Under the pieces are notes generated by a model. That model saw nothing but the letters and a program-made list of their open reading frames with translations. It made no database searches and had not been told where the DNA came from. From Pirellulaceae bacterium (GTDB lineage Bacteria > Planctomycetota > Planctomycetia > Pirellulales > Pirellulaceae), in the NCBI GenBank assembly GCA_022448645.1, contig JAKVBZ010000123.1:1-11761 (forward strand): 11,761 nucleotides of DNA. The letters are read 5' to 3'. This document shows positions 1-6,424 of the stretch, in pieces. The first letter of the stretch is position 1, and each line of letters opens with the position of its first letter. The translations under genes were made by a program, and so were the position numbers.

Positions 1-57
1 ATGGAATCCACTGGCGTTGCTGTCACCAGAGGCCAAATGAATTCCTGATCCGTTCCA

Positions 58-1314
58 CTATTTTTCGACGGGAACAGTTTCCATCTGACGGGGCCGCAGC
101 TCTACCGCAACGGGAAGTTTCAGTTGCATTCCGTCACGGAAAATGACCACGCCGACTTCCGTTCCGATCGGAGTTTCGGCAACAAGAATGCTCAGCACTT
201 CACAGGATTCGACGTTTTCCGGCCCCCACTGAACGATCACATCTCCTGTCTGAATACCTGCTTTCATAGCAGGCGAATCGTCAAAAACCCCCATGACGAC
301 GGCTCCCGCCGAAGCGGTCACGCCGTAGCGTTTGGCCCGTTCGGAGTGAACCTCTTCTAAAGCGACGCCCAACCAGCCACGTGGGACCATTCCTCGGCTC
401 TTCAAGTCTTCGTAAACCCCCCGAGCAATCGAGCTGGGAATAGCGAAACTTATCCCCCGATACGACTCACCAAGAATCGCAGTATTGATGCCAACGACAC
501 GTCCTGTGGCGTCCACCAAAGGACCACCACTATTTCCGGGGTTGACGGCCGCGTCTGTCTGCAAGAATCGCTGATGAGGACTGACCAACCCAGGCCGGTT
601 CTTGGCACTAAGGATTCCAGCAGTAATCGATTGTTCGAATCCGAAAGGGCTCCCCACGGCCCACACCAACGAGCCAACCTCCAAGGTATCACTGTCTCCC
701 CATTCGGCAGCGATAAGTCCAGGCGTTTCGATTTTGATTAGGGCCAAATCAGTTAACGAATCACCTCCGATAAACTGAGCTTGGACGGTACGCCCTTCTG
801 GCAATCCCACAGTGATGGAAGTTGCCCGTTCGATCACATGATAATTCGTAAGGGTGTATCCTTCCTCGTCCATGATGATCCCAGACCCTTGATTTCTCGA
901 GCGAAAACCTTTCTGCCCAAACAGAAATCCGAATTCGTCGCGAGGAACATTCGGCGCGGCGGACTTCATCGTGTCAATATACACCACACTTGGACCCACT
1001 CGTTTCGAAACAAGTTGGTACGCAATCGACAAACTACTTAGCCCAACCTCATGTAAACCATCGGTAGCGATTTCGACTTCGGCACGCTGTCGGCCACGTG
1101 CTGCGGCATAATTCACTTCTTCGACATAATACGGAACGACATACCGCAGCGCCCAAACAACTAAGAGACCACAGAGCAACCAAATTAGACCGGACAGCGA
1201 CTTAGAAGAAGACGACTTTCGATCTTGCTCGACAGCTCCACCGTGATACTTCACGCCAGCTGACGGATTCAATTCTGTGTCATCCGTTATTTCTGAAGAG
1301 TGTTCGACCGACAT
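58..1314 (-). CDS. Membrane-anchored HtrA/DegS-type serine protease with one PDZ domain
   Basis: Trypsin-fold HtrA family protease, expected to degrade or sense misfolded proteins outside the cytoplasmic membrane. Numbered from the chosen ATG (418 aa), the order is: a polar N-terminal tail, one transmembrane segment at about residues 42-58, the protease domain at about 95-300, and a single C-terminal PDZ domain at about 312-405. The catalytic triad is visible: His159 in TNYHVI, Asp189 in SLTDLALIKI and Ser262 in GNSGGPLVD. One PDZ plus an N-terminal anchor is the DegS layout, not the two-PDZ DegP layout. An in-frame ATG at 1350 would add 12 residues. I prefer 1314 because GGA lies 9 nt upstream, whereas 1350 has no convincing ribosome site. 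A good promoter lies at 1374-1402, so it is probably transcribed alone. The family call is firm; DegS-like signalling is an inference. Only 57 bases lie downstream and hold no supportable gene. Confidence 0.95.
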   Translation of the reverse strand: MSVEHSSEITDDTELNPSAGVKYHGGAVEQDRKSSSSKSLSGLIWLLCGLLVVWALRYVVPYYVEEVNYAAARGRQRAEVEIATDGLHEVGLSSLSIAYQLVSKRVGPSVVYIDTMKSAAPNVPRDEFGFLFGQKGFRSRNQGSGIIMDEEGYTLTNYHVIERATSITVGLPEGRTVQAQFIGGDSLTDLALIKIETPGLIAAEWGDSDTLEVGSLVWAVGSPFGFEQSITAGILSAKNRPGLVSPHQRFLQTDAAVNPGNSGGPLVDATGRVVGINTAILGESYRGISFAIPSSIARGVYEDLKSRGMVPRGWLGVALEEVHSERAKRYGVTASAGAVVMGVFDDSPAMKAGIQTGDVIVQWGPENVESCEVLSILVAETPIGTEVGVVIFRDGMQLKLPVAVELRPRQMETVPVEK

Positions 1315-1373
1315 AAAAAATCGTCCAAGACAGACATCCGTTTGATACATGCAAAACGGGCACTTCTGACTTC

Positions 1374-1402
1374 GTTATCGACGCTCAGCTTGAAATTGTC
1401 AA
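1374..1402 (-). promoter_or_regulatory. Predicted sigma70-like promoter of the htrA-type gene
   Basis: On the minus strand a perfect TTGACA (1397-1402) is followed after 17 bases by GATAAC (1374-1379), which matches TATAAT at 4 of 6 positions. The predicted transcript start is near 1367, giving a leader of about 50 nt to the ATG at 1314 or about 17 nt to the ATG at 1350. The -35 box begins next to the TAA that closes the small reading frame at 1403-1528. Confidence 0.6.
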
Positions 1403-1528
1403 TTACAATTCCGCCCCATCGCGTTGTCGGATTTCCAACGTCACTCGCAAAAGCGCTGCAATCCATTCAATTCCCCGATCCTCCGGCCGACTCAGAAGTC
1501 CATACTTACGGTCTTCTTGGGAAAGCAC
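1403..1528 (-). pseudogene. Small coding-like frame of 41 codons, possible 3' remnant
   Basis: A minus-strand frame runs from a possible GTG at 1528 (AGGA about 8 nt upstream) to TAA at 1403. The predicted peptide is well mixed and charged, with a plausible amphipathic helix containing GIEWIAALLRVTLEIRQRDG. Codons are predominantly purine-first, as in real genes. No family is recognised. The frame stays open upstream to a TGA near 1575 without an ATG. A different frame (stop at 1492) carries coding-like sequence from about 1625 to 1495. This suggests that the fragment is the 3' end of a frameshifted older gene rather than an intact small protein. It could instead be a genuine 41-aa gene. It belongs to the broken tract 1403-2322. 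Confidence 0.3.
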
Positions 1529-1610
1529 TGTAGTTCCTGGACAGACCGATGATTGATCGTCATTCCGGAAGGATCACAACGAATGTCTTGCAAATCAGCC
1601 TGACTTCCAC

Positions 1611-2006
1611 TCACGTTGCTGGGCGCGGAACACTTTCACATTCGGAGTCCTCTCGAGCACTTTCATCAACTTCCTTTTCCTCGACAGCATCCACCACGTG
1701 CACGAGAGGCTGACGGACACTGCTCGATGGTGTGTATGCTCGCTCCACACCTGGGATCTCAACATAAAAGACCTGAACATCGACACGCAGAGCAACTCGT
1801 CTGGCCAACTCCCATAAAAGAGCTTATGGGTATCCTACCGCTACCAGCAAGTCTTTGACGCACACACCTCTCGCCAACAGCGAAAAGCGGGCATCAGCCA
1901 AATCCTGACGAATCAGAATCTCCTGTGAATCTTCACGATCACGTCCCAGAGTCGCAACGACTTGAAGCGAAGCGATGTCGTCGACAGAGCGACGGCGGGG
2001 GCCCAA
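1611..2006 (-). pseudogene. Unrecognised reading frame interrupted by one in-frame TAA
   Basis: In one minus-strand frame, 60 coding-like codons from about 2006 end at TAA (1824-1826). The same frame then continues for 70 more codons to TGA (1611-1613). Both halves show strong purine-first codon periodicity and sensible protein texture, including VDDIASLQVVATLGRDRED before the stop and LARRVALRVDVQVFYVEIPG after it. There is no ATG; the only nearby start is TTG at 2006, directly after a T-rich stretch. Further upstream the same frame meets TAG at 2019-2021 and then the membrane-protein remnant. I do not recognise the family. The simplest reading is a disabled gene. Stop-codon readthrough or a sequencing error is possible but less likely. 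Confidence 0.4.
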
Positions 2007-2018
2007 AAAACAAAAAAA

Positions 2019-2322
2019 CTATTCTCGCGCGTAAAGTCTTCCGTGGCGACACTCAACCGCTGATCTCGAATGCCCCGTAACAATGGCCAAACCGAACAGA
2101 ATAAGGCTCATGGCGGGGATCAACCCGAACAGCCCAAGAAGCCCACATGCCATCGAGAACCATCCTAGCCCATGGTTTCCATGCGCCAGTTTTCGAATTC
2201 CTACGGTAGTGGGCGTCCACATCCCAACACCATCAAGATAGCGACCAGCGAGCTCAAGCCTGCGACAAGCCATCCCATCCATGCCGTTGCCCCCAGGTAT
2301 CGATGTGGAATTCTCTCGCCAT
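2019..2322 (-). pseudogene. Remnant of a small multi-pass membrane protein, frameshifted
   Basis: An ATG at 2322 has a strong ribosome site (GAGGAG at 2331-2336, spacing 8) and lies 53 nt after cinA. This frame gives MAREFHIDTWG and then ends at 2254 without a membrane segment. A second frame, reached by one extra base in the G run at 2290-2294, supplies a good transmembrane helix (WMGWLVAGLSSLVAILMVLG) and stops at 2201. A third frame supplies another hydrophobic, glycine-rich stretch (GLLGLFGLIPAMSLILFGLA) and stops at 2019. Good start signals and two membrane segments spread over three frames suggest a decayed gene. The hydrophobic pattern resembles small integral-membrane domain families such as DUF4190, but I cannot assign one. 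Two sequencing indels are an alternative. Confidence 0.4.
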
Positions 2323-2375
2323 GGCAAATGCTCCTCAACGATTTGCCGCGTGTTGCACTTCGGTGGCTGGCCAGC

Positions 2376-3590
2376 TTATTCTCGGTCGTACAACCAGGTG
2401 CGCAACAGGTCGAGTGCTTGCTTGGCACTACGATCTCGGCGAATGTCTGGATGACCGGCAAAGCGACAAGCTTTGCTTTGGCTGCCTTGTGAAGTCGCCA
2501 ACGCCAAATAATATTCGTCGCCCGCTCCTTCTTCTTGGGGAAATCTACCGACTGCCAGGCCCAGATCTGACTGAAAGTCACAGCGGACTTTCTCGGCAAG
2601 CTGTTCGACACCCGTCGGAGTTCGCAGGTCTGCCGTGTTCCATTCGGCTTGGTCAGCAACAACCGTCGCACCCCGAAAAACGGTCTCGACACCTGGCAAA
2701 CTCCCTAGTCGTTCCGCTACCAGACCAAGCGTCCCAGATTCTCCAATGGCCACAGACATTTGGTATTGAGACAACAAGCGGTAAACGGCATGTTCCAACT
2801 CTTCGTCGCCTTCTCCAAAAACCAGGGGGCCCAATGTATCCCGAATCATGACGACGGTCGGTTCCATCTGGATCATAGCCTCTTCGTAAGAGGGTGCATC
2901 GGCTGTGATACGAAGTGAGATCGTTGCTTTGTGAACAGTAATGCCCACGGATGGACGGCGCCCCCGGCGAATGATATCAGGAAGCATCTCTTCCAAGTGA
3001 CTTTCTCCCACACCGAAACACTTGATCACTCGATGACAAATGACACGCCGTTCCGAACCTAGCAGTGCTTCGATCGAGGGCCTAACTGAAGCATGCCACA
3101 TTTCACGCATTTCAGCAGGAACACCAGGAAGGGCGAACGTCCTGGACGGAGGTCGTCCTGGGCGAGAGAATTCCACATCGATACCAGGAGCCGTACCGTC
3201 TGGATTTGGAATGATCCGACTTCCGACAGGAAAGTAGGCTTGAGACTCGTTCTGCTTGGGCATCTTCCGTCCATGACGTGCGAATCGTTGTTCGATCGTC
3301 CCGAGTGCCGCCTCATCCAACTCCAAGCGTCTCCCAGTCGCTTTCGCCATAGCAGGCCGGGTGAGATCGTCGGCAGTGGGTCCCAACCCACCGGTCGCCA
3401 CAATAATATCCGCCCGGTTCATTGCCGATTGAAAAACTTCCACGTTGGCGTCCAAATCGTCGCCCACCGTGGTGTGGTACAACACTCGAATTCCCAGCTC
3501 TGCCAGCTGCTGGCTCAGCCACTGGCTGTTGGTATCCAGTCGTTCCCCACTGGTCAATTCATCGCCGATCGAAATCACTTCTGCTTGCAT
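2376..3590 (-). CDS. cinA: CinA-like protein: MoCF-type domain plus degenerate C-terminal deamidase-like domain
   Basis: CinA family protein of 404 aa, about the usual size. The N-terminal MoCF-biosynthesis-type domain (residues 1 to about 170) has GDELTSGERLDTNS and the nucleotide-binding signature TGGLGPTADDLT (67-78), typical of the pyrophosphatase-like half. The middle region (about 180-255) is the usual linker domain. The C-terminal domain (about 270-404) corresponds to the NMN deamidase (PncC-like) half, but the usual ESCTGG reads ESGTLG (284-289) and no TGIAGPGG-like motif is present. Deamidase activity is therefore doubtful. A TTG 36 nt upstream (3626) keeps the frame open, but MQAEVISIGDELTSG is the expected N-terminus, so I chose the ATG at 3590. 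It has no strong Shine-Dalgarno sequence. The gene is divergent from murB and leads into the broken tract. Confidence 0.9.
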   Translation of the reverse strand: MQAEVISIGDELTSGERLDTNSQWLSQQLAELGIRVLYHTTVGDDLDANVEVFQSAMNRADIIVATGGLGPTADDLTRPAMAKATGRRLELDEAALGTIEQRFARHGRKMPKQNESQAYFPVGSRIIPNPDGTAPGIDVEFSRPGRPPSRTFALPGVPAEMREMWHASVRPSIEALLGSERRVICHRVIKCFGVGESHLEEMLPDIIRRGRRPSVGITVHKATISLRITADAPSYEEAMIQMEPTVVMIRDTLGPLVFGEGDEELEHAVYRLLSQYQMSVAIGESGTLGLVAERLGSLPGVETVFRGATVVADQAEWNTADLRTPTGVEQLAEKVRCDFQSDLGLAVGRFPQEEGAGDEYYLALATSQGSQSKACRFAGHPDIRRDRSAKQALDLLRTWLYDRE

Positions 3591-3771
3591 TTTATTCGTA
3601 CTTTTCACAAATCCAGGGCGGTTCAAATTGGTTTGTCGGTAGTCTCCAGCCCAGCCTGACTCAAAACTAGGGCGATGCCATCACTGCCAGCCACAGGCCT
3701 TTATGCTGGTGACAAGCAACCTATCTTGTCAACCAGACGGTAAATGATACTAATTCTGAGACGTCTTCACA

Positions 3772-3801
3772 TTGACAGGATTCCGGGGAGAGCCGTATTA
3801 T
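3772..3801 (+). promoter_or_regulatory. Predicted sigma70-like promoter of murB, placing the start near the ATG
   Basis: A perfect TTGACA (3772-3777) and TATTAT (3796-3801, 5 of 6 matches) are separated by 18 bases. The predicted transcription start is about 3807-3809, only 3-5 nt before the murB ATG at 3812. This would make the mRNA leaderless or nearly so, which agrees with the absence of any Shine-Dalgarno sequence there. Confidence 0.6.
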
Positions 3802-3811
3802 CGCAAGTACC

Positions 3812-4690
3812 ATGAGTATATTTAGCGGAATTGAGCATATCATTCGCGAAGACGAACCAATGGCTCGTCATACGTGGTTACGTATGGGCGGAGTGGCCAA
3901 GTTTTTCGCCGAACCAACAACGCAGAACGAACTGGCAACCTTGGTAACTCGTTGCCGTGAGGGAGAAGTACCTATCCGGTTGCTCGGAGGTGGTTCCAAT
4001 CTGTTAGTACGTGAAGACGGCGTTGATGGGGTCGTCATACGTTTGGATGCACCCGCGTTTTGTCAGATCACCGTGCAGGAAAACATCGTCCTAGCGGGTG
4101 GCGGGGCCGCGTTGTCGCATGTGATTTCTAGTGCGGTTCGAGAAGGACTGGCGGGCTTAGAACCTTTGGTTGGGATACCGGGAACGGTTGGCGGCGCGCT
4201 GCACGGCAACTCCGGCCGGCAACATGCCGACATTGGACCGTGGACACACTCAGCGACCACCATGACGCGTACTGGTGAGATCGTTCGGCGTCAACGAGAC
4301 GATTTACAGTTTTCTCACGGAAAGAGCAGCTTGAACGAACTCGTCATCTTGGAAGCTGAGTTCCTGCTGGAACGAGAATCCGCCGACGAACTTACCAAAC
4401 GCATGCAGAAGCTTTGGATCGTCACTAAATCCAAACAACCTACTGTGGATCAATTTGCTGCCCGGATCTTCAAAAACCCACAAGGGCTCCGTGCCGCAGA
4501 TCTTGTTGATCAAGCCGGTCTGCGCGGTGCCAAAGTCGGAATGGCCGAAGTGAGTGAACGCAATGGAAACTACGTCGTGGCTCACCCGGGCGCCTCATCA
4601 GAAGATGTGTTGCAACTTGCCGAATTAATGCGACAACGTGTTTCTGAAACACTAGGCGTGGAACTCGAGCGGGATTTGGAAGTTTGGTAG
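3812..4690 (+). CDS. murB: UDP-N-acetylenolpyruvoylglucosamine reductase (MurB), atypical active site
   Basis: MurB reduces UDP-GlcNAc-enolpyruvate to UDP-MurNAc with FAD and NADPH, an early cytoplasmic step of peptidoglycan synthesis. The 292-aa length and the lack of the extra domain fit the shorter type. FAD-binding motifs are clear: RHTWLRMGG (19-27), LLGGGSNLLVRED (58-69) and GIPGTVGGALHGNSG (121-135). The C-terminal domain has FKNPQGLRAADLVDQAGLRG (220-239) and a shortened end near LERDLEVW. By eye alignment, the usual FxYRxS reads FSHGKSS (Tyr-Arg replaced by His169-Gly170), and the catalytic Ser before FKNP is Arg218. I chose the ATG at 3812, which keeps the conserved N-terminus; a later ATG at residue 17 would clip it. 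The ftsQ-like gene follows at 29 bp, probably in the same operon. Confidence 0.93.
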   Translation: MSIFSGIEHIIREDEPMARHTWLRMGGVAKFFAEPTTQNELATLVTRCREGEVPIRLLGGGSNLLVREDGVDGVVIRLDAPAFCQITVQENIVLAGGGAALSHVISSAVREGLAGLEPLVGIPGTVGGALHGNSGRQHADIGPWTHSATTMTRTGEIVRRQRDDLQFSHGKSSLNELVILEAEFLLERESADELTKRMQKLWIVTKSKQPTVDQFAARIFKNPQGLRAADLVDQAGLRGAKVGMAEVSERNGNYVVAHPGASSEDVLQLAELMRQRVSETLGVELERDLEVW

Positions 4691-4707
4691 TCGGCCACGA
4701 GGGATCA

Positions 4708-4713
4708 GGGAGG
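4708..4713 (+). promoter_or_regulatory. Ribosome binding site fixing the ftsQ start
   Basis: GGGAGG lies 6 bases before the GTG at 4720. An upstream in-frame TTG at 4684 overlaps the murB stop and lacks such a site, so the GTG is the better start. Confidence 0.75.
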
Positions 4714-4719
4714 ATTGCC

Positions 4720-5631
4720 GTGCCCAAAAAATCTGAGCATCCATCGAACACCGATGCAACTGCCTGGCAACGACTGACAGCGTCTCGAACCTGGGTGGTC
4801 TTTTCATTGATACTGTTGCTCGTGGGCGTGAGCTTCGGTGGTAAATGGATCTGGCAAAGCCAACAAGACCACATCCGGAACCTAAATCGCTTGAAGGCAG
4901 AATACCAGGTCACTCCCCCAAAACCGAATTGGATCGAGAATGACATCGTCGATGCCGTCATTCGTGACGGAGGATTGGACGAGATCTCACTTCTCGACAC
5001 AGATGTCACCAAACGTATCGCCGACGCTTTTGAACTACACCCTTGGGTCAAGCAAGTAGACCACGTCACAAAACACGCAGATGGCCTTGTCGAAGTCATT
5101 CTCACGTATCGCCAACCAGCGGGTTTTGTCAAAGTCCCAGGCGGGCACTTTCCTGTTGATGCTGACGCCCAACTGCTTCCCGTAGACGTCGTCGTCTCTG
5201 CTGTCCAATGGTACCCCCGCATTGAAGTCGACGCTTCGCTGCCTCCTGGAACATTGATCAACCAATCTTGGGATGATCCGCGTGTGATGGGTGCCGCAAA
5301 AATCGCGGCTGCGTTTGGAACTGTTTGGCGAGATTTGAATCTCTACGCCATTTCGCATGAAACAGATTCCCTGTCCTTAAACTATCCAGTTCCCGGACTG
5401 TTCCTGTTGTACACTCGACAGAATCACCGTGTGATCTGGGGAAGTGCCCCCGGTGACGAAGCGAAACATGAAGTTTCCACGGAGAATAAAGTCAAACGAC
5501 TCGTCGAGTATCTGCAACAAACGGGCACTTTCGAAAAGCTGGACCCCAACATCGAAATTGACTTGAGGCCATCAGACCAAATCTTAGTTTCTCCACGATT
5601 GGCTACGAAACCAGAAAAATCGAACCCGTAG
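4720..5631 (+). CDS. ftsQ: FtsQ/DivIB-like cell division protein with a POTRA-type domain
   Basis: Predicted bitopic membrane protein of 303 aa. It has a short cytoplasmic tail, one transmembrane helix (about residues 25-45), a POTRA-like domain at about 71-133, and a longer extracytoplasmic region to about 284. The POTRA signature is clear by eye: LLDTDVTKRIADAFELHPWV followed by a strand pattern ending in VEVILTYRQPAGF, then a VDADAQLLPV segment, as FtsQ and DivIB proteins have. In bacteria with a Z-ring, FtsQ scaffolds the FtsB/FtsL divisome complex. Many planctomycetes lack FtsZ, so its partners here are uncertain. The murB-ftsQ order is typical of the division and cell wall cluster and supports the call, although no other cluster gene follows. 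The start is the GTG with GGGAGG upstream. The sequence is divergent, so the assignment rests on architecture and context. Confidence 0.75.
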   Translation: MPKKSEHPSNTDATAWQRLTASRTWVVFSLILLLVGVSFGGKWIWQSQQDHIRNLNRLKAEYQVTPPKPNWIENDIVDAVIRDGGLDEISLLDTDVTKRIADAFELHPWVKQVDHVTKHADGLVEVILTYRQPAGFVKVPGGHFPVDADAQLLPVDVVVSAVQWYPRIEVDASLPPGTLINQSWDDPRVMGAAKIAAAFGTVWRDLNLYAISHETDSLSLNYPVPGLFLLYTRQNHRVIWGSAPGDEAKHEVSTENKVKRLVEYLQQTGTFEKLDPNIEIDLRPSDQILVSPRLATKPEKSNP

Positions 5632-5729
5632 CTCTCTACATTCAGATGAGACGGAACCCACTACCCAAATTCATTCTGAAAGACCATTTTCGGTAGTCCG
5701 CAGAGATAAAAGACAATATTCTCGGGTTA

Positions 5730-5748
5730 GCCAAAAGAATTTTTTGGC
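5730..5748. terminator. Possible shared hairpin between convergent ftsQ and csrA
   Basis: GCCAAAA (5730-5736) and TTTTGGC (5742-5748) form a perfect 7-bp stem with a 5-base loop in the 170-bp gap between the convergent genes. The A/T half of the stem provides a short U run in either direction, but there is no long U tract after it, so efficiency is uncertain. Confidence 0.35.
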
Positions 5749-5801
5749 CGACAAGAAATCATAACGCCCGGCGTGATCTGGCCTGCTTCAGAAGAACTCA
5801 G

Positions 5802-5993
5802 CTAGTCGACGATCTCGTCCGACACGGACTGTTCCGCATCGATTTGCTGCTTCAATTCTTCTCGAACTACGGGAAGACCGTCAGGTGCGTTGATACCCAA
5901 GCGAACCGCACCACCCGCCAAGCGGACGACGGTCACCGAGATCTCCTCACCAATCCAGATCCTTTCACCAACTTTACGACTCAATACTAGCAT
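5802..5993 (-). CDS. csrA: Carbon storage regulator CsrA (RsmA family), RNA-binding
   Basis: A 63-aa CsrA. As a homodimer it binds GGA motifs in RNA hairpin loops, often over ribosome sites, and alters translation and mRNA stability. The sequence has the canonical start MLVLSRKVGERIWIG, the core VRLGINAPDGLPVVREEL and an acidic tail. Key RNA-contact positions Leu4 and Arg44 are conserved, while the usual His before Arg44 is Val43. The frame is open upstream to 6068, but the ATG at 5993 is the family start and has GGAG (5999-6002) 5 nt ahead. That site itself contains a GGA, so autoregulation is conceivable. It stands alone on the minus strand, converging with ftsQ. I found no convincing gene or promoter in the 200 bases upstream (5994-6194). 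Confidence 0.95.
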   Translation of the reverse strand: MLVLSRKVGERIWIGEEISVTVVRLAGGAVRLGINAPDGLPVVREELKQQIDAEQSVSDEIVD

Positions 5994-6194
5994 CGAGACT
6001 CCGGTGCGTGCGCACTGACCAACAAAAATCAAAGTACGCTGCCATTGAAAAACGTTGCCGCCTTCCACCTACTTTCAGTCGTTTCGCCGAATCATAGGAG
6101 CCTAAGACAAGAATCATTCCTGATCTCAGACAGTAGTGTGATTTACGGTAAAATTTATTCTATGAGGAAAGAACGAGGACGTTATTCGTCGACA

Positions 6195-6424
6195 TTATTC
6201 GTCAAACGCGTGAATCCCGTCCGCAGGAACGATGCTATCGTTTCGCGTCATCATAGCTTTGGCGCAAGATAATGCAAGTGGCGGACCAATCGCCATGTCA
6301 ACGCCAAATCCTGTTAGCAGATTGAATTGGCTTGTTGTTTCTCGCCGTTTACCCAAAGTTAACCACCAGGGGATACCACACGCGGCTATCAAACAAACAA
6401 TCCCAGTAGCCCCAAACTACCCAT
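6195..6424 (-). pseudogene. Small membrane-protein frame broken at a TTTG tract after the aminotransferase
   Basis: An ATG at 6424 overlaps the end of the upstream aminotransferase (its TAG is at 6417). Its frame begins with the hydrophobic MGSLGLLGLFV and stops after 11 codons at 6389. The next frame continues as a good membrane segment (CLIAACGIPWWLTLG), then basic and polar sequence, a second mildly hydrophobic stretch (FGVDMAIGPPLALS) and a TAA at 6195. The break lies in a TTG-TTTG-TTTG tract (6390-6400). One more TTTG copy would join the two parts into a continuous 77-residue protein with one or two membrane helices. The family is unknown. The second part is also in frame with the aminotransferase, so readthrough of its TAG would append 73 residues. 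Decay is the most likely explanation. Confidence 0.4.
6390..6400 (-). repeat. Short TTTG tetranucleotide tract at the frame break
   Basis: The minus strand reads TTGTTTGTTTG, about 2.75 copies of a 4-base unit. The break of the small membrane-protein frame lies inside it, which is the expected footprint of slipped-strand loss of one unit. The tract is too short to expect frequent phase variation. Confidence 0.5.

Noticed and set aside
1..57. Possible start of another minus-strand gene downstream of the protease (TTG at 36 with AGGA before it)
   Set aside because: Only about a dozen codons are visible, all frames are open over so short a stretch, and nothing supports a particular one.
1616..1858. 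80-codon plus-strand open frame rich in His and Pro
   Set aside because: The composition is typical of an antisense shadow; the minus strand carries the codon periodicity.
3700..3732. Possible minus-strand promoter for cinA (TTGACA and CATAAA)
   Set aside because: The spacing is 21 bases, too long for a normal sigma70 promoter, and the -10 match is poor.
6182..6203. Nine-base direct repeat (TTATTCGTC twice, 13-base period)
   Set aside because: It is too short and isolated to suggest an array, attachment site or iteron origin.
6045..6272. 75-codon plus-strand open frame overlapping the csrA upstream region
   Set aside because: It has no ribosome site and implausible amino acid composition, and it runs opposite the better-supported minus-strand frame.
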